A program made the position numbers and the translations under genes. Of a DNA stretch of 64,000 nucleotides, positions 28,607 to 35,384 are shown piece by piece. How positions within the stretch are numbered: position 1 is the stretch's first letter; the number at the start of each line of letters is the position of its first letter. This stretch comes from Hemibagrus wyckioides (taxonomy: Eukaryota; Chordata; Actinopteri; Siluriformes; Bagridae), in assembly GCF_019097595.1 (NCBI RefSeq), contig NC_080729.1:1881917-1945916 (forward strand). The letters run 5' to 3'. Below the pieces are notes generated by a model. It had not been told where the DNA came from, ran no database searches, and saw nothing but the letters and a program-made list of their open reading frames with translations.

Positions 28607-29255
28607 ATGAAATAGCCCGTAATTGTCGATTCCTGTCAGGTCCCTTGTGAGCCACTTTGTCCTAGAAATGAGAACAGTAAAACCAGCGCAACGCTCGGTA
28701 CAAAATATTCTCCCCCTGTATCAGACGCCCACCCCTCGGCCCACGTCTTTTTTTCTCCTTCACCCCTTTTTCCCGCTCTCTTTTTAGCTCGTCTGTGAAT
28801 ATTCATGCCTCTGCGAGTGTGTAATTCACATTTCCGCAGCTTTATTTTTCCCTGCTTTGATAGAGGCCTTGCTACGCGCCCGTATTCAAACATCGGCGTG
28901 TCACGCCACATAAACCTCAAAGGAGATTTTTCATTCCTTCACAATTTCCCCCTCCAGGCCTTGTTTGGAAGTCGGTTCCAATTTGAGAAGATTGCTGGCG
29001 GTGATGGGGATGAAAATGGGGATGGAGGATGCAGCGACTCTGCGTGCCGTCTCTCACCTTGCCTACGTACTGATAGTTACTTCCTGTGTATTCCTCTGAC
29101 AGGAAGAACTGTCTCCACATCCAGTCGCGCTTGGACCTGTGCAGCGCTCGTCCGTCCGGCTGCTGCACGCGGAGAACCATCCCCCGAATCCTCGCGGCTG
29201 AAACCACCAGGGGGAGGAGGGAGAGCAGTGTAAACAGCCAGAAGAAGGGATTCAT
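7705..29255 (-). CDS. cdh10: Type II classical cadherin, cadherin-6/9/10 group, probably cadherin-10 (11 coding exons)
   Basis: Calcium-dependent homophilic cell adhesion protein of the plasma membrane, expected to bind p120- and beta-catenin inside the cell. Joined exons: 29058-29255, 19518-19812, 15505-15624, 13037-13204, 12619-12806, 11433-11686, 10629-10765, 10423-10544, 9026-9134, 8673-8924, 7705-8198 (2337 nt, 778 residues, no internal stop, all junctions GT-AG). Signal peptide is about 1-19, and the furin site SKR ends at 43. The mature start D-W-M-W carries the two type II strand-swap tryptophans (W45, W47). EC1-EC5 follow, with calcium motifs LDRE (106), DINDNEP (141), DVNDSPP (250), DVDEPP (366) and DVNDNAP (470). 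The membrane span is about 602-623, the p120 region about 646-660, and the beta-catenin region about 717-744. Paralogue: the LHR-KR-WMW start, the 36-codon EC5 exon, NTARILTR and the [15 protein letters not shown] tail fit cadherin-10 best; EMSDVGTF is more like cadherin-6. Family is certain; paralogue about 60%. Confidence 0.93.
8199..8672 (-). other. Cadherin intron 11
   Basis: 474 bp with consensus GT and AG ends. Most of it is one copy of the dispersed MITE-like repeat (8425-8632). Confidence 0.9.
8425..8632 (+). mobile_element. Dispersed MITE-like element, copy A
   Basis: Contains the family landmarks in order: CTGGAGACTCCTTCCATAAA, GTTGCCATAGAAAC and TGACCAATCAGA. At least ten copies occur in the window in both orientations. 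Confidence 0.6.
8673..8924 (-). CDS. cdh10: Cadherin coding exon 11: end of EC5 and transmembrane segment
   Basis: 252 nt. Encodes [40 protein letters not shown], then the membrane-proximal cysteine cluster [13 protein letters not shown], and enters the membrane at [16 protein letters not shown]. Acceptor is TGTTCCAG, donor is CTCA|GTACGC. Confidence 0.96.
9026..9134 (-). CDS. cdh10: Cadherin coding exon 10: EC5
   Basis: 109 nt, not visible as a long open frame. Encodes [20 protein letters not shown] followed by [16 protein letters not shown]. It is three codons shorter than the version I remember for cadherin-6 and -9 but equal to cadherin-10, which is the main reason for the paralogue call. 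NFT is a potential N-glycosylation site. Acceptor is ATTTCCAG, donor is GAAG|GTGAAT. Confidence 0.95.
9220..9587 (+). mobile_element. Solo LTR (368 bp) with 5-bp target-site duplication
   Basis: The segment starts TGTCAC and ends GTTACA (TG...CA ends, imperfect inverted repeats). It is flanked on both sides by GTCAT (9215-9219 and 9588-9592), a 5-bp target duplication as expected for LTR retroelement integrase. A TATTTAA box near 9304 supports plus orientation. No internal region, primer-binding site or second LTR is present, so it looks like a solo LTR left by recombination. It sits in cadherin intron 9, antisense to the gene. Family not named. Confidence 0.8.
9605..10262 (-). repeat. 74-bp tandem array, dimer of the 36-bp GCCACRCC family (array 1)
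   Basis: AAAAAGTAGG recurs at 9831, 9905, 9979, 10053 and 10126, a 73-74 bp period, with decayed units on both sides. On the minus strand each unit splits into a 36-bp and a 38-bp half, both starting GCCAYRCCT. The first half reads GCCATGCCTCCTTCACTATG then ATTGACAAGCA. This is the same monomer seen in the arrays at 24.6 and 35.4 kb. Located in cadherin intron 9. Confidence 0.9.
10423..10544 (-). CDS. cdh10: Cadherin coding exon 9: EC4-EC5 junction
   Basis: 122 nt. Encodes [20 protein letters not shown] then [20 protein letters not shown]. It holds the last canonical DxNDNAP calcium motif. Only an 84-bp intron separates it from exon 8. Acceptor is GTTTCAG, donor is GCAG|GTAATG. Confidence 0.96.
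10629..10765 (-). CDS. cdh10: Cadherin coding exon 8: EC4
   Basis: 137 nt. Encodes [20 protein letters not shown] followed by [20 protein letters not shown] and LASEIN. It contains the LDRE calcium motif and the family WHN(I/L)(S/T)V signature. Acceptor is TTCACAG, donor is ATAA|GTAAGT. Confidence 0.96.
10766..11432 (-). other. Cadherin intron 7 with MITE-like element copy B
   Basis: 667 bp. The right part (about 11095-11345) contains CTGGAGACTCCTTTCC, GTTACTATAGCAAC, AACCTGTGAATTACAG and TGACCAATCAGAATCCAG. This is the most complete copy of the dispersed repeat in plus orientation. The rest shows nothing recognisable. Confidence 0.7.
11433..11686 (-). CDS. cdh10: Cadherin coding exon 7: end of EC3, start of EC4
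   Basis: 254 nt, from [15 protein letters not shown] through [12 protein letters not shown] and [13 protein letters not shown] to [10 protein letters not shown]. The acceptor is TAAG, directly preceded by two long T runs (A runs on the plus strand, 11689-11715) that form the polypyrimidine tract. Donor is GGA|GTAAGG. Confidence 0.95.
11687..12618 (-). other. Cadherin intron 6
   Basis: 932 bp, A/T-rich. Contains A runs at 11690-11715, MITE-like copy C at 11785-11975, and otherwise no recognisable feature. Confidence 0.85.
11785..11975 (-). mobile_element. Dispersed MITE-like element, copy C (inverted)
   Basis: The landmarks appear in reverse: CTGATTGGTCAGA, then GTTTCCATAGTAAC, then GGAAGGAGTCTCCAGT. 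Same family as copies A and B, opposite orientation. Confidence 0.6.
12619..12806 (-). CDS. cdh10: Cadherin coding exon 6: EC3
   Basis: 188 nt. Encodes [20 protein letters not shown], then [20 protein letters not shown], and ends [10 protein letters not shown] in phase 0 before GTAAAG. The order and spacing match EC3 of the cadherin-6/9/10 group. Confidence 0.96.
13037..13204 (-). CDS. cdh10: Cadherin coding exon 5: end of EC2, start of EC3
   Basis: 168 nt. Encodes the conserved stretch [20 protein letters not shown] and the calcium motif [12 protein letters not shown]. The usual DVNDN is DVNDS here, a conservative change also found in other cadherins. Acceptor is TTGTGCAG, donor is TACA|GTAAGA. 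Confidence 0.96.
13205..15504 (-). other. Cadherin intron 4 with decayed internal duplication
   Basis: 2.3 kb, pyrimidine-rich on the plus strand. Similar passages recur with about 550-bp offset, for example TTAAAGCCTTGTTTGATTGA near 13854 and TTAAAGTCTTGTTGGATTGA near 14405. Likewise TTTGGTTTTAATCA near 13919 and CTTGGTTTTAACCA near 14467. This suggests an old, heavily mutated tandem repeat. No gene seen. Confidence 0.6.
15505..15624 (-). CDS. cdh10: Cadherin coding exon 4: EC2
   Basis: 120 nt, phase 1 to 1, too short to appear as a long open frame. Encodes [20 protein letters not shown] followed by [20 protein letters not shown]. Acceptor is AATCTCAG, donor is ACAG|GTGTGT. TDADD and YGNSA are EC2 signatures of type II cadherins. 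Confidence 0.96.
16215..16430 (+). mobile_element. Dispersed MITE-like element, copy D (diverged)
   Basis: Contains ACTAGAGACTCCTTCCATAA, CACCATAGCAATG and AACCTGTGATTTGCAGCT in family order; the TGACCAATCAG end is missing. Confidence 0.5.
17915..18098 (+). mobile_element. tRNA-derived SINE (V-SINE-like core)
   Basis: GGTTGCAAGTTCAATTCCC at 17958-17976 matches a pol III B box in the usual SINE context. It is followed by GGGGCCTTGGACAAACTC, TTTAACCTTTAATTTCTCAG and a 3' part ending GAGTAGCTTTGGATTAAAGA. This mirrors the common teleost SINE core and its CTTTGGATAAA tail. Moderately diverged. Confidence 0.7.
18160..18540 (+). mobile_element. Dispersed MITE-like element, copy E (fragmented)
   Basis: Carries ATTCCTTTTACACCACA, CTTGTCATGTTACG and CTTCTGACCAGTCACAATCT, which pair with similar stretches in the copies at 49.9 and 57.6 kb. 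Confidence 0.5.
19518..19812 (-). CDS. cdh10: Cadherin coding exon 3: EC1 and start of EC2
   Basis: 295 nt, residues 67-164 plus one base of codon 165. The acceptor is TTCCAG and the donor is GTCG|GTGAGG. Contains the EC1 calcium motifs RLDREE and [12 protein letters not shown], then the linker [10 protein letters not shown]. The 295-nt length is the one I remember for type II cadherin genes. Confidence 0.96.
19872..22937. repeat. 22-bp satellite array, about 139 units
   Basis: Near-perfect 22-bp units, consensus AACTACACTGGATCAAAYTA plus AT. Variation is confined to a few positions: TGGATC, TAGATC or GAGATC, and AAATTA or AAACTA. Every unit keeps a GATC. High identity points to recent amplification or homogenisation. 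Located in cadherin intron 2. Confidence 0.97.
22938..23560. repeat. Decayed edge of the 22-bp satellite
   Basis: CACTGGATCAYA blocks continue but with irregular spacers (GACACC, GATGCC, GACTCC) of variable length. This looks like an older, degenerate part of the same array, consistent with mutation at array edges escaping homogenisation. Confidence 0.85.
24640..25930 (+). repeat. Tandem array of 32/36-bp units, GCCACRCC family (array 2)
   Basis: Units alternate between a 36-bp form (GCCACGCCTTCTTCACTGGG then TGTGACAGACACAAAG) and a shorter form of about 32 bp (GCCACACCTTCTTCACTGGG then ACTAACAAAGAG). Roughly 35-38 monomers, diverged. Same monomer family as the arrays at 9.6 and 35.4 kb. Located in intron 2, antisense to the gene. 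Confidence 0.93.
27100..27637 (+). mobile_element. 3' end of an old L2-type LINE-like dispersed repeat
   Basis: Landmarks of a well-known vertebrate repeat tail appear in order: CTTCTGCTGTTGTTGC, ACTTTCTGAAATTCTCACAC, CCAGCCCATCTGACACCAA, TCTTGACCTGCATGAT, GCTGCCACGTGATTTGCTGA and ACAGGTGTTCCTATTAAAGT. The TTCCTATTAAAGTGG ending is characteristic. The assignment to L2 is from memory. A 139-codon open frame that overlaps the left part is not a gene. Confidence 0.7.
28565..28599. repeat. (GA)n microsatellite
   Basis: About 17 GA dinucleotides with minor interruptions, upstream of exon 2 of the cadherin in plus coordinates but inside intron 2. Confidence 0.95.
29058..29255 (-). CDS. cdh10: Cadherin coding exon 2: start codon, signal peptide, propeptide, start of EC1
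   Basis: 66 codons, ending in YQYVGK before GTGAGAG (phase 0). The start ATG at 29255 is fixed by an in-frame TGA at 29358-29360 with no ATG between. Residues 1-19 form a strong hydrophobic signal ([20 protein letters not shown]). The propeptide is only about 24 residues and ends in HRSKR. The mature N-terminus [15 protein letters not shown] has W at positions 2 and 4, as in type II cadherins, but Asp at position 1 where Gly or Ser is usual. Confidence 0.95.
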
Positions 29256-29406
29256 CGCTCGGCTGTTTCCGATTGATCCTGGAGCTTGGGCTTGATCCCG
29301 GATGAATAATCTAATAAGGAAGGCGGCGCTGAATGGGGAACAATCTAAACGCTTGGATCAGCAACTCTGGCATGGTAGATGCTGGCTTTGATCTTCCTTT
29401 GAATCC
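29256..29406 (-). other. 5' UTR part of cadherin exon 2
   Basis: A strong acceptor (TTTTTCATTTTTCCAG|GGATTC, AG at 29407-29408) lies 151 nt upstream of the start codon. An in-frame TGA at 29358-29360 shows this stretch is not coding in the cadherin frame. Confidence 0.7.
29311..29373 (-). other. Upstream open reading frame (20 codons) in the cadherin 5' UTR
   Basis: ATG at 29371-29373 opens a 20-residue frame (MPELLIQAFRLFPIQRRLPY) that ends at TAG 29311-29313, 55 nt before the cadherin ATG and out of frame with it. It could lower translation of the main frame, but nothing in the sequence shows that it is used. Confidence 0.5.
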
Positions 29407-29789
29407 CTGGAAAAATGAAAAAGCAGAAAAAAGTGAGTGCGTTTGCATGCCAACTTTCTGTCGAAGAAGAAAAATTCATTACATGCCATGCCAGGCTTTT
29501 GATATGAAATGAAAACTCAATATCTTTTCATCATGGGTTTCATCCATCATTCCAACAGGGATGGAACTCGGAATGAATTTAAAAAGCGTTACGATATTGT
29601 TATTATTATTATTCTATAATTCTGTCACAGTGGGGTTACTGTGATCCGCGCTGAAATAACAGCGATGTCCCGAGTTTGTGTTTTATTCCTATTTTACTAC
29701 GGCAGTATGTTAAACAGCACGGAGACCAGTTCGTCCAGTTTGTTTTCTCCCTTGAAGGTTATGAGACAAAAGTCGGAAAAACAGAAGTC

Positions 29790-29985
29790 GGAAAACTCCT
29801 TAATTGTTAAATACAGAAAACGTCACCATAGCAACATCACGCAAATCCCTGTGAGCTACAACCTAGCTGTTATTATAGAAACCATAACGTCATTAATATA
29901 AACCCGTGATTTGTAGCTATGTTGCTGTTATAGAAAATCCACCAGCACCTTCAGACCAATCAGAATCCAGCAGGGAGATCATTAG
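29790..29985 (+). mobile_element. Dispersed MITE-like element, copy F
   Basis: Contains CACCATAGCAACATC, GTTATTATAGAAACC, AATATAAACCCGTGATTTG, and ends CAGACCAATCAGAATCCAGC. Confidence 0.6.
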
Positions 29986-30884
29986 CTAACATCAGGAAAC
30001 TCAGGAGTCGTGATAATACAAGAAGAAGTCTGTTCACAATAAAAGGTTATCTGGCACGATCTCTCTGCTAACGTAATCCAGAACTTTCTCTAGATAATTA
30101 GTGCATCGGGTTCTCGGCATGTGGAGGCCTGCAGATGATCTCTGCCATACAGAATGACATCATTACAGACGCCTGATTGCACAAGTCACTTTTCTCATTG
30201 TTAAATCCATTTTTTTTAACTGGTCTCCTCCTCATTATGTGTCAGAGGTATCGATCGAGATGGAATCGTCTCCCTCGTGCCTGAGCCAGCGCTAACAATG
30301 AATAATCCGGGAAAACAAGGGCAGCAACTCAATAAAGCGGCGCAGCAAATCTTATTCACGGTGCGTCGGGCCGTCCTCCCTTTCACAATGTCAAATCTGT
30401 TTACGCTCACCAGTTTTTCATGCGCGGATTAAGCTGCTGAAAGTAAAGCGCAGGTGCATAAATGCACGAGGGTGCACCAAAGCCGCTCATATAAACCGAA
30501 TCGATACGCTCGACTTTGATTAAGTGTAGCAGCGCGTCTGGGGTCGGATTCAAATCCCTCTCAGCTTGTTGCCTCGTGTAGTAATTGCCTTTAGCTGAAA
30601 GGCCTAAGTTTGTTTCTTCGGCTTGCAGACTGACAGGAAACTTTCACTCGACCTGGAGGAAACAGGAACTTACATCACCTCTAATGCTTCTTTTAAGTTC
30701 TTTCTCAAACAACGTCTTTCCCTGTTCGTCTGGAACAGAAAAAAATTTTCCACACGCAACTGTTCGAGTAAAATGTTATCACTGTGAATCCTGAAACATC
30801 TGCATGTTAGCAACATGTTCCTGTTCCTGTTAATAAACCACATGCTTTACACGTGAAAGTAAATAAACAGTACGTAAAATCATG

Positions 30885-31525
30885 CTAGGAATCACACATG
30901 TACACATACATGCTGCCAAATGAATCACACGTGAGCATAAATGAGTCATGGAGCCGAATATCACCTGGGAACTAAATGAATCGTGTCAAGATCACATGTA
31001 AACAGAAATGAATCGTGTGGCCAAACTGTGTGAAAATAACCGAGTGTTTTTAAAATAACTTACACATGAAACTAAATGAATCATGTAAACAAAAATCTTT
31101 AAATAGATGAATCATGTGTGTCACATATGGAAATAAATGAATAATCTGTAAAAGTCACATTATTATAGCACTGAATCAAGTGTTAAAAAAGTTACATGAA
31201 CGGAGAATGAATCGTATGTAAAATGTAAAATCACATTTTAAAGCAAGTGAATTGTCTGAACATCACATGTGGAAATCACACGAAAATCATGTGAACAGAA
31301 ATGAATCATCTGGAAAAACGACTTTTTAAAATTAGTGAATTATGGATAAAACAGAAACAAATCGTTTGCAAAAGTCATATTTTTAAAGAAGTGAATTGTG
31401 TGTGTAATGATGTGAACATGAATGAATCACGTAAAAAAGAATCAGATGTGAAATCAAGAATCACGGAAAAAATGAATAAAATCACAAACAATTAAATGAA
31501 TCGTGTAAAAATCACACCCGAACAT
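30885..31525. repeat. Decayed tandem repeat with GAATCAC/TGTGAAAATCAC motif
   Basis: AAATGAATCRTGT followed by AAAATCACATGTGAAC recurs roughly every 30-45 bp with heavy divergence and indels. At least 15 motif copies are recognisable. No coding potential. Confidence 0.75.
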
Positions 31526-31607
31526 CAGCGTATGTGTGAAACAAAAACCCACAGCTCCTGTAAAAGCGTCTAATCTAACAGATTAAGAAGTCTTTAACGA
31601 GAGTAAA

Positions 31608-31634
31608 TGTGTGTCTGTGTGTGTGTGTGTGTGT
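31608..31634. repeat. (TG)n microsatellite
   Basis: A run of TG dinucleotides with one interruption. Confidence 0.9.
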
Positions 31635-32176
31635 CAGAACAGCAGAGAACCGAGAGCAGGCCTGTGGAGAGACTCGGCTGTAGAGCTGGACGTGGATATT
31701 TAGCATCACGCTAAATCATAAAGCGTGTTTCCACCACCGGCTAAACTAAACCCCGGGGTTGTAAGACCAACAGGAGTGTACACTCTGGACTTTTTGGATG
31801 TGGCGTCTCGTAGCAACAGCTCCTCTCTAGTGAAAATAAAAACCTGCCGAAGCCTCGACACATTTGTCATAATCACATGCCGTGGCTTCCACCGTCTCCA
31901 AACACCGAGCACAAACAGACCTCCACCTCCATCCGAACACAGTGTATCTATCTGCAAAGATTTCCAATAACACCGCCTAACGTTTTGGAAGTAAGCGTTC
32001 TGCTAAAAATGAAGGATGGAGTAATAGAGGCCTTTCCGAAAATTAGTCCGAGATTGCTTTTGTAATTGAAAAACCGAGCAAGTCCGCTAATGGCTTTCTG
32101 TAGAGCGCAAACGCTTCTCGCACGTAATCCTGCCGCAGTTCTGATGTTAATCTCGTCCAGGCCCTCGGGCATCATG

Positions 32177-32201
32177 CGTGTGTGTGTGTGTGTGTGTGTG
32201 A
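32177..32201. repeat. (TG)n microsatellite
   Basis: About 12 TG dinucleotides. Confidence 0.92.
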
Positions 32202-32379
32202 GAGATAAATGGACTCCCTTTTGTAACAATTAAAACGTCTTGGATAATTATTCTTCTTATTATTATGATTGAGCGTTCTAATTAGAAATGTAATTTTAAA
32301 ATGTCGGACGTGAGCGACCCTATGTCGCTATCCTGTGATGTGTTTCTGAAGAGAGAAAGAGATAGAGAGGAAAAACAAA

Positions 32380-32386
<7 letters not shown>

Positions 32387-32422
<36 letters not shown>
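32387..32422. repeat. (AG)n microsatellite
   Basis: About 18 AG dinucleotides; overlapping leucine/serine-rich open frames on the minus strand are artefacts of it. Confidence 0.95.
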
Positions 32423-32427
<5 letters not shown>

Positions 32428-32706
32428 TGCCGAACTTGAGAAGTTGAGAAGCTTCTGATCTTTGTGAGGATCCTGGGCTTGACTCTGAGGTCAGATTGAG
32501 GATGTTGAGTGGAATAAGTGTAAATAAATGGAGAGGAAAAAAGGAATAGAAATAAAAGGGGAACATTATGGAACAAACGCATGAATAAGACGACAAATTA
32601 CTGTGGAAAAAAGGGGAAAAAAAGCAAAATCATGAAGGCAAGTCTGAAATGTTATTCCCACGTTCAGCCACATGGTGGAGCCCCAGAGCTTTTCTACACC
32701 TCCATA

Positions 32707-32707
<1 letters not shown>

Positions 32708-32733
<26 letters not shown>
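32708..32733. repeat. (TC)n microsatellite
   Basis: About 13 TC dinucleotides. Confidence 0.95.
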
Positions 32734-32739
<6 letters not shown>

Positions 32740-33169
32740 GTGTGTGTGCCTCTCTCTTTATCTATCTCTCACTTTGGACAATTTTCACAGCTGCCGTCTC
32801 CTCTGTAATATTAATGCCCTGTCGTCTTTGTTTTGAAACTTTGATACAGATCAAATCTCTGGCTCGATGATTGGTTGCCCGGAGGATCAGGCTTTGATAC
32901 GGCCAGGTTCACAGAATCAAGGCAATCGTGCGAGCTGCGCGTTATTACAGACGACACTTCCTGTGATTCCATTACGCCGCCGGGAATTAATGAACCGTTC
33001 AGAGTTTTTTTTTTTTTTTTGGAAGGCCGTCCTCTGCGGTGGTCTCGAGGAATGGCTAACGTAGCCTGGATCAGGACATTTAAGACAGAAATCTGAGTGT
33101 GATTAGTGTTGTGTTGTGGTGGTTTATGGAGGAATCTTTGCGTATGATGAATCAGTGCAGTCACTCAGG

Positions 33170-33640
33170 CTCCCTAGACGATTATTTTCCACGCACGTGT
33201 TTTTCTTTTCTTTTCCTAGCCGGATTAATTACCAGGCCGAGAGACGCAGGACGGAGGCACCCTAGGACGGAGGCATTCATATTATTACATCCTCTCCATG
33301 GAAATAAATTGATTGTCTCTGACTTTTATCTCATTATGAGGCAAATTGCATCCACTCTAATCCCCTCTTCATAAGAAATAGAAAGAGAGAGAGAAAGAGA
33401 GAGAGAGGGAGAAGGAGGGGAAAAATGAATCCGGAATCGAAGTGCAAAGCGCAAGTCTCATAATTCATGTCTGCGCTGAAAGGCAATTATACATGTGACA
33501 CCGGCTCGGAGGAAATGCGCACTTTAATTTGCGCCAAACAGCCGTGCCATTATGCGTCCGGCTCAGATGTATAAATCACTCGCAGACTCGCACAGCGCAT
33601 CCAAGAGCCGAATCAAAATGTCAAACTTGACCTAAACTAA
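33170..33640. promoter_or_regulatory. Candidate conserved non-coding element(s)
   Basis: Two compact non-repetitive stretches (33170-33370 and 33470-33640) contain homeodomain-like TTAATTA (in GGATTAATTACC), an octamer-like half site in GGCAAATTGCATCC, and CTTTAATTTGCGCC. They contrast with the decayed repeats around them. Only an inference from texture; no alignment was available. Confidence 0.25.
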
Positions 33641-34253
33641 CCACAGGAGGTCGATATTATTGATAAAAAATGATATGGTTTTTTTTCCCTGACGTAGATT
33701 TCACGTAGAAGTCACGCAGCTTCCTGGGTTACAGCCATTGCAGAGCCTAAAATTCACATCTCACCTTGTACATTTCGGGATTATCTTTACTCTGAATAGC
33801 AAAACGTACGTCCAGTACTGTATATATGTATATATAAATATACAATACGTGAAATCAGGAACGACGGACAACGCTTGGCTTCATGTCCTGCCTTAACGTG
33901 CTTTTAAAAGTCAGGTTCGGAATATTTTACAGGACCCAAGATACAACCCTGAGGGACTCACTATAAGGCACAGACAAAGACAGACAGACACAGAGAGAGA
34001 GACAGAGAGTGTGTGTGTGTGTGTTTGCGTGTGTGTGTTTGACGCATGAAAGTAATATCAATGGCCATCAAACAGGTCCAACTGACACACACTTTCAGGA
34101 ATGAGGAGCTAAAGCAACAGGAGCAGAAATAAGGACAAGCTTCAGAGCTAAAGGTTAATTACACACCTGCATCACGACAGAGATCAGATCCTTTGACTGC
34201 AGAGCCTTTTATCGCAAAACTATATATCTTTTAAAAATCGACTGGTCCGACCC

Positions 34254-34278
34254 CATCATCATCATCATCATCATCATC
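34254..34278. repeat. (ATC)n microsatellite
   Basis: About eight ATC trinucleotides followed by CGTCAATCATC variants. Confidence 0.93.
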
Positions 34279-34615
34279 GTCAATCATCATCGTCAATCAT
34301 CATCAGTCACAACACACCACCAGACTAGCTTCAGTGGAACTTGTAGAGAAGTCAAGATATGGATTCTATTGTGATATTTATGCTGATTTCGGGACTAGTT
34401 CCATCCTGAGGTCTGAATTCTTATGATGTGATATTATCAGGATATTATTCTGATAGAGGATATGATATTGATTTGCATGGCAAGGAAAGAAACACTCCTT
34501 CATGTGCATGCATCTTAACATAAAATCAGCTCCTTTTATATGCAGAAGCATGTTGCACAGCTGGGATGAAAAAAGCAAAAAGAAAGAAAGAAAGAAAGAA
34601 AACAGAGCTTCTTAC

Positions 34616-34755
34616 CTCAATAGAAGGTTCCCTCGCTCTTTTGGGCGCGTGTCGTTCTCATTGAAGTGCGACACTGGCTCCTGTCTTCGCCTCTTGGCAG
34701 TGCTCAGGCTCCGAGACTGGCTACAGTTGTGCAGAAGACTCCAGCTGCCTACCCC

Positions 34756-34791
<36 letters not shown>

Positions 34792-34795
34792 CCTT

Positions 34796-34832
<37 letters not shown>

Positions 34833-34850
34833 ATCTCTCTCAGAGCTCTA
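34616..34850 (-). other. Candidate non-coding first exon of the cadherin gene
   Basis: On the minus strand CTATTGAG|GTAAGAAG is a strong donor (GT at 34614-34615), and no open frame leads into it, as expected for an untranslated first exon. It lies next to a CpG-containing stretch and a CCAAT box. The right (5') end is unknown. Splicing to the acceptor at 29407 is an inference. Confidence 0.35.
34754..34829. repeat. Long (CT)n microsatellite
   Basis: About 75 bp of CT with CCCT interruptions. It would lie inside or next to the candidate first exon, as GA repeats in the transcript. Confidence 0.95.
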
Positions 34851-35000
34851 TCCTTTCTTCTCTCGCTCTGCTAGACAAGGATGCAGTTTGCAAAGGGGTG
34901 GGTGTAGGTGGTGGGAGGGGGGTGTGGGGGTGCTGCTGCTGATTGGCTGCCATTCATAAGGCTGTGGTAGGGAGGGGTGGGTTGGTGGGGGGTATGTTAG
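34850..35000 (-). promoter_or_regulatory. Candidate cadherin promoter
   Basis: An inverted CCAAT box (ATTGG at 34942-34946, CAGCCAATCAG on the minus strand) and a C-rich CACCCACCCC stretch (GC/KLF-type) sit just upstream of the candidate first exon. No clear TATA box is visible. Confidence 0.3.
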
Positions 35001-35384
35001 CGACGCTGGCAGCTGACTGAGGCACCGAAAAAGAGGACAGCAAGTTAGAAAGATATTAAAGTGAGGATAAATAAGACTCAGAAAAAAGAAAACGGACCGA
35101 AATGGTAGAAGGTATAAGACACAGTGCGTGGTTCTGTGATGGGAAAATAATCAGCGACGGTGTCGGTCATGTCATGATTTGCCGTTACAATCATCCCGTT
35201 TTTTGTTTATTAAGGAATGACACATCGTGGACTTTTATCTATTTCTAGTTACATTGAGGGATGTCCATTAAACGAGTTCTTGCTCACGTTCTAGCAGCTA
35301 AAACACTCGTTTTCCTGAACCACCCTCAATTATTTCTCTCTCTCAGTCTCCTGGCAGTGCAACAAAATGGTAAAGGACAGGTAT

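Larger units (their letters stand above)
19813..29057 (-). other. Cadherin intron 2 (9.2 kb, mostly tandem repeats)
   Basis: Separates the signal-peptide exon from EC1, a position that is usually a long intron in type II cadherins. About half is occupied by the 22-bp satellite with its decayed edge (19872-23560) and the array at 24640-25930. An L2-like fragment lies at 27100-27637. The stretch 23560-24640 contains the passage GCGAATTGCGGCTTATCAGC near 23685, which is compact and non-repetitive. 25930-27100 and 27640-28560 show no recognisable feature. Confidence 0.85.
29407..34615 (-). other. Putative cadherin intron 1
   Basis: 5.2 kb if the candidate first exon is right. Contains MITE-like copy F (29790-29985), a decayed GAATCAC tandem repeat (30885-31525), microsatellites near 31608, 32177, 32387 and 32708, and compact non-repetitive stretches at 32870-33000, 33170-33370 and 33470-33640. 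No coding sequence is recognised. Confidence 0.5.

Noticed and set aside
28636..29233. Frames around exon 2 on both strands (94-142 codons)
   Set aside because: They are shadows of the cadherin exon or of intron sequence; only the minus-strand frame starting at 29255 continues into EC1 by consensus splicing.
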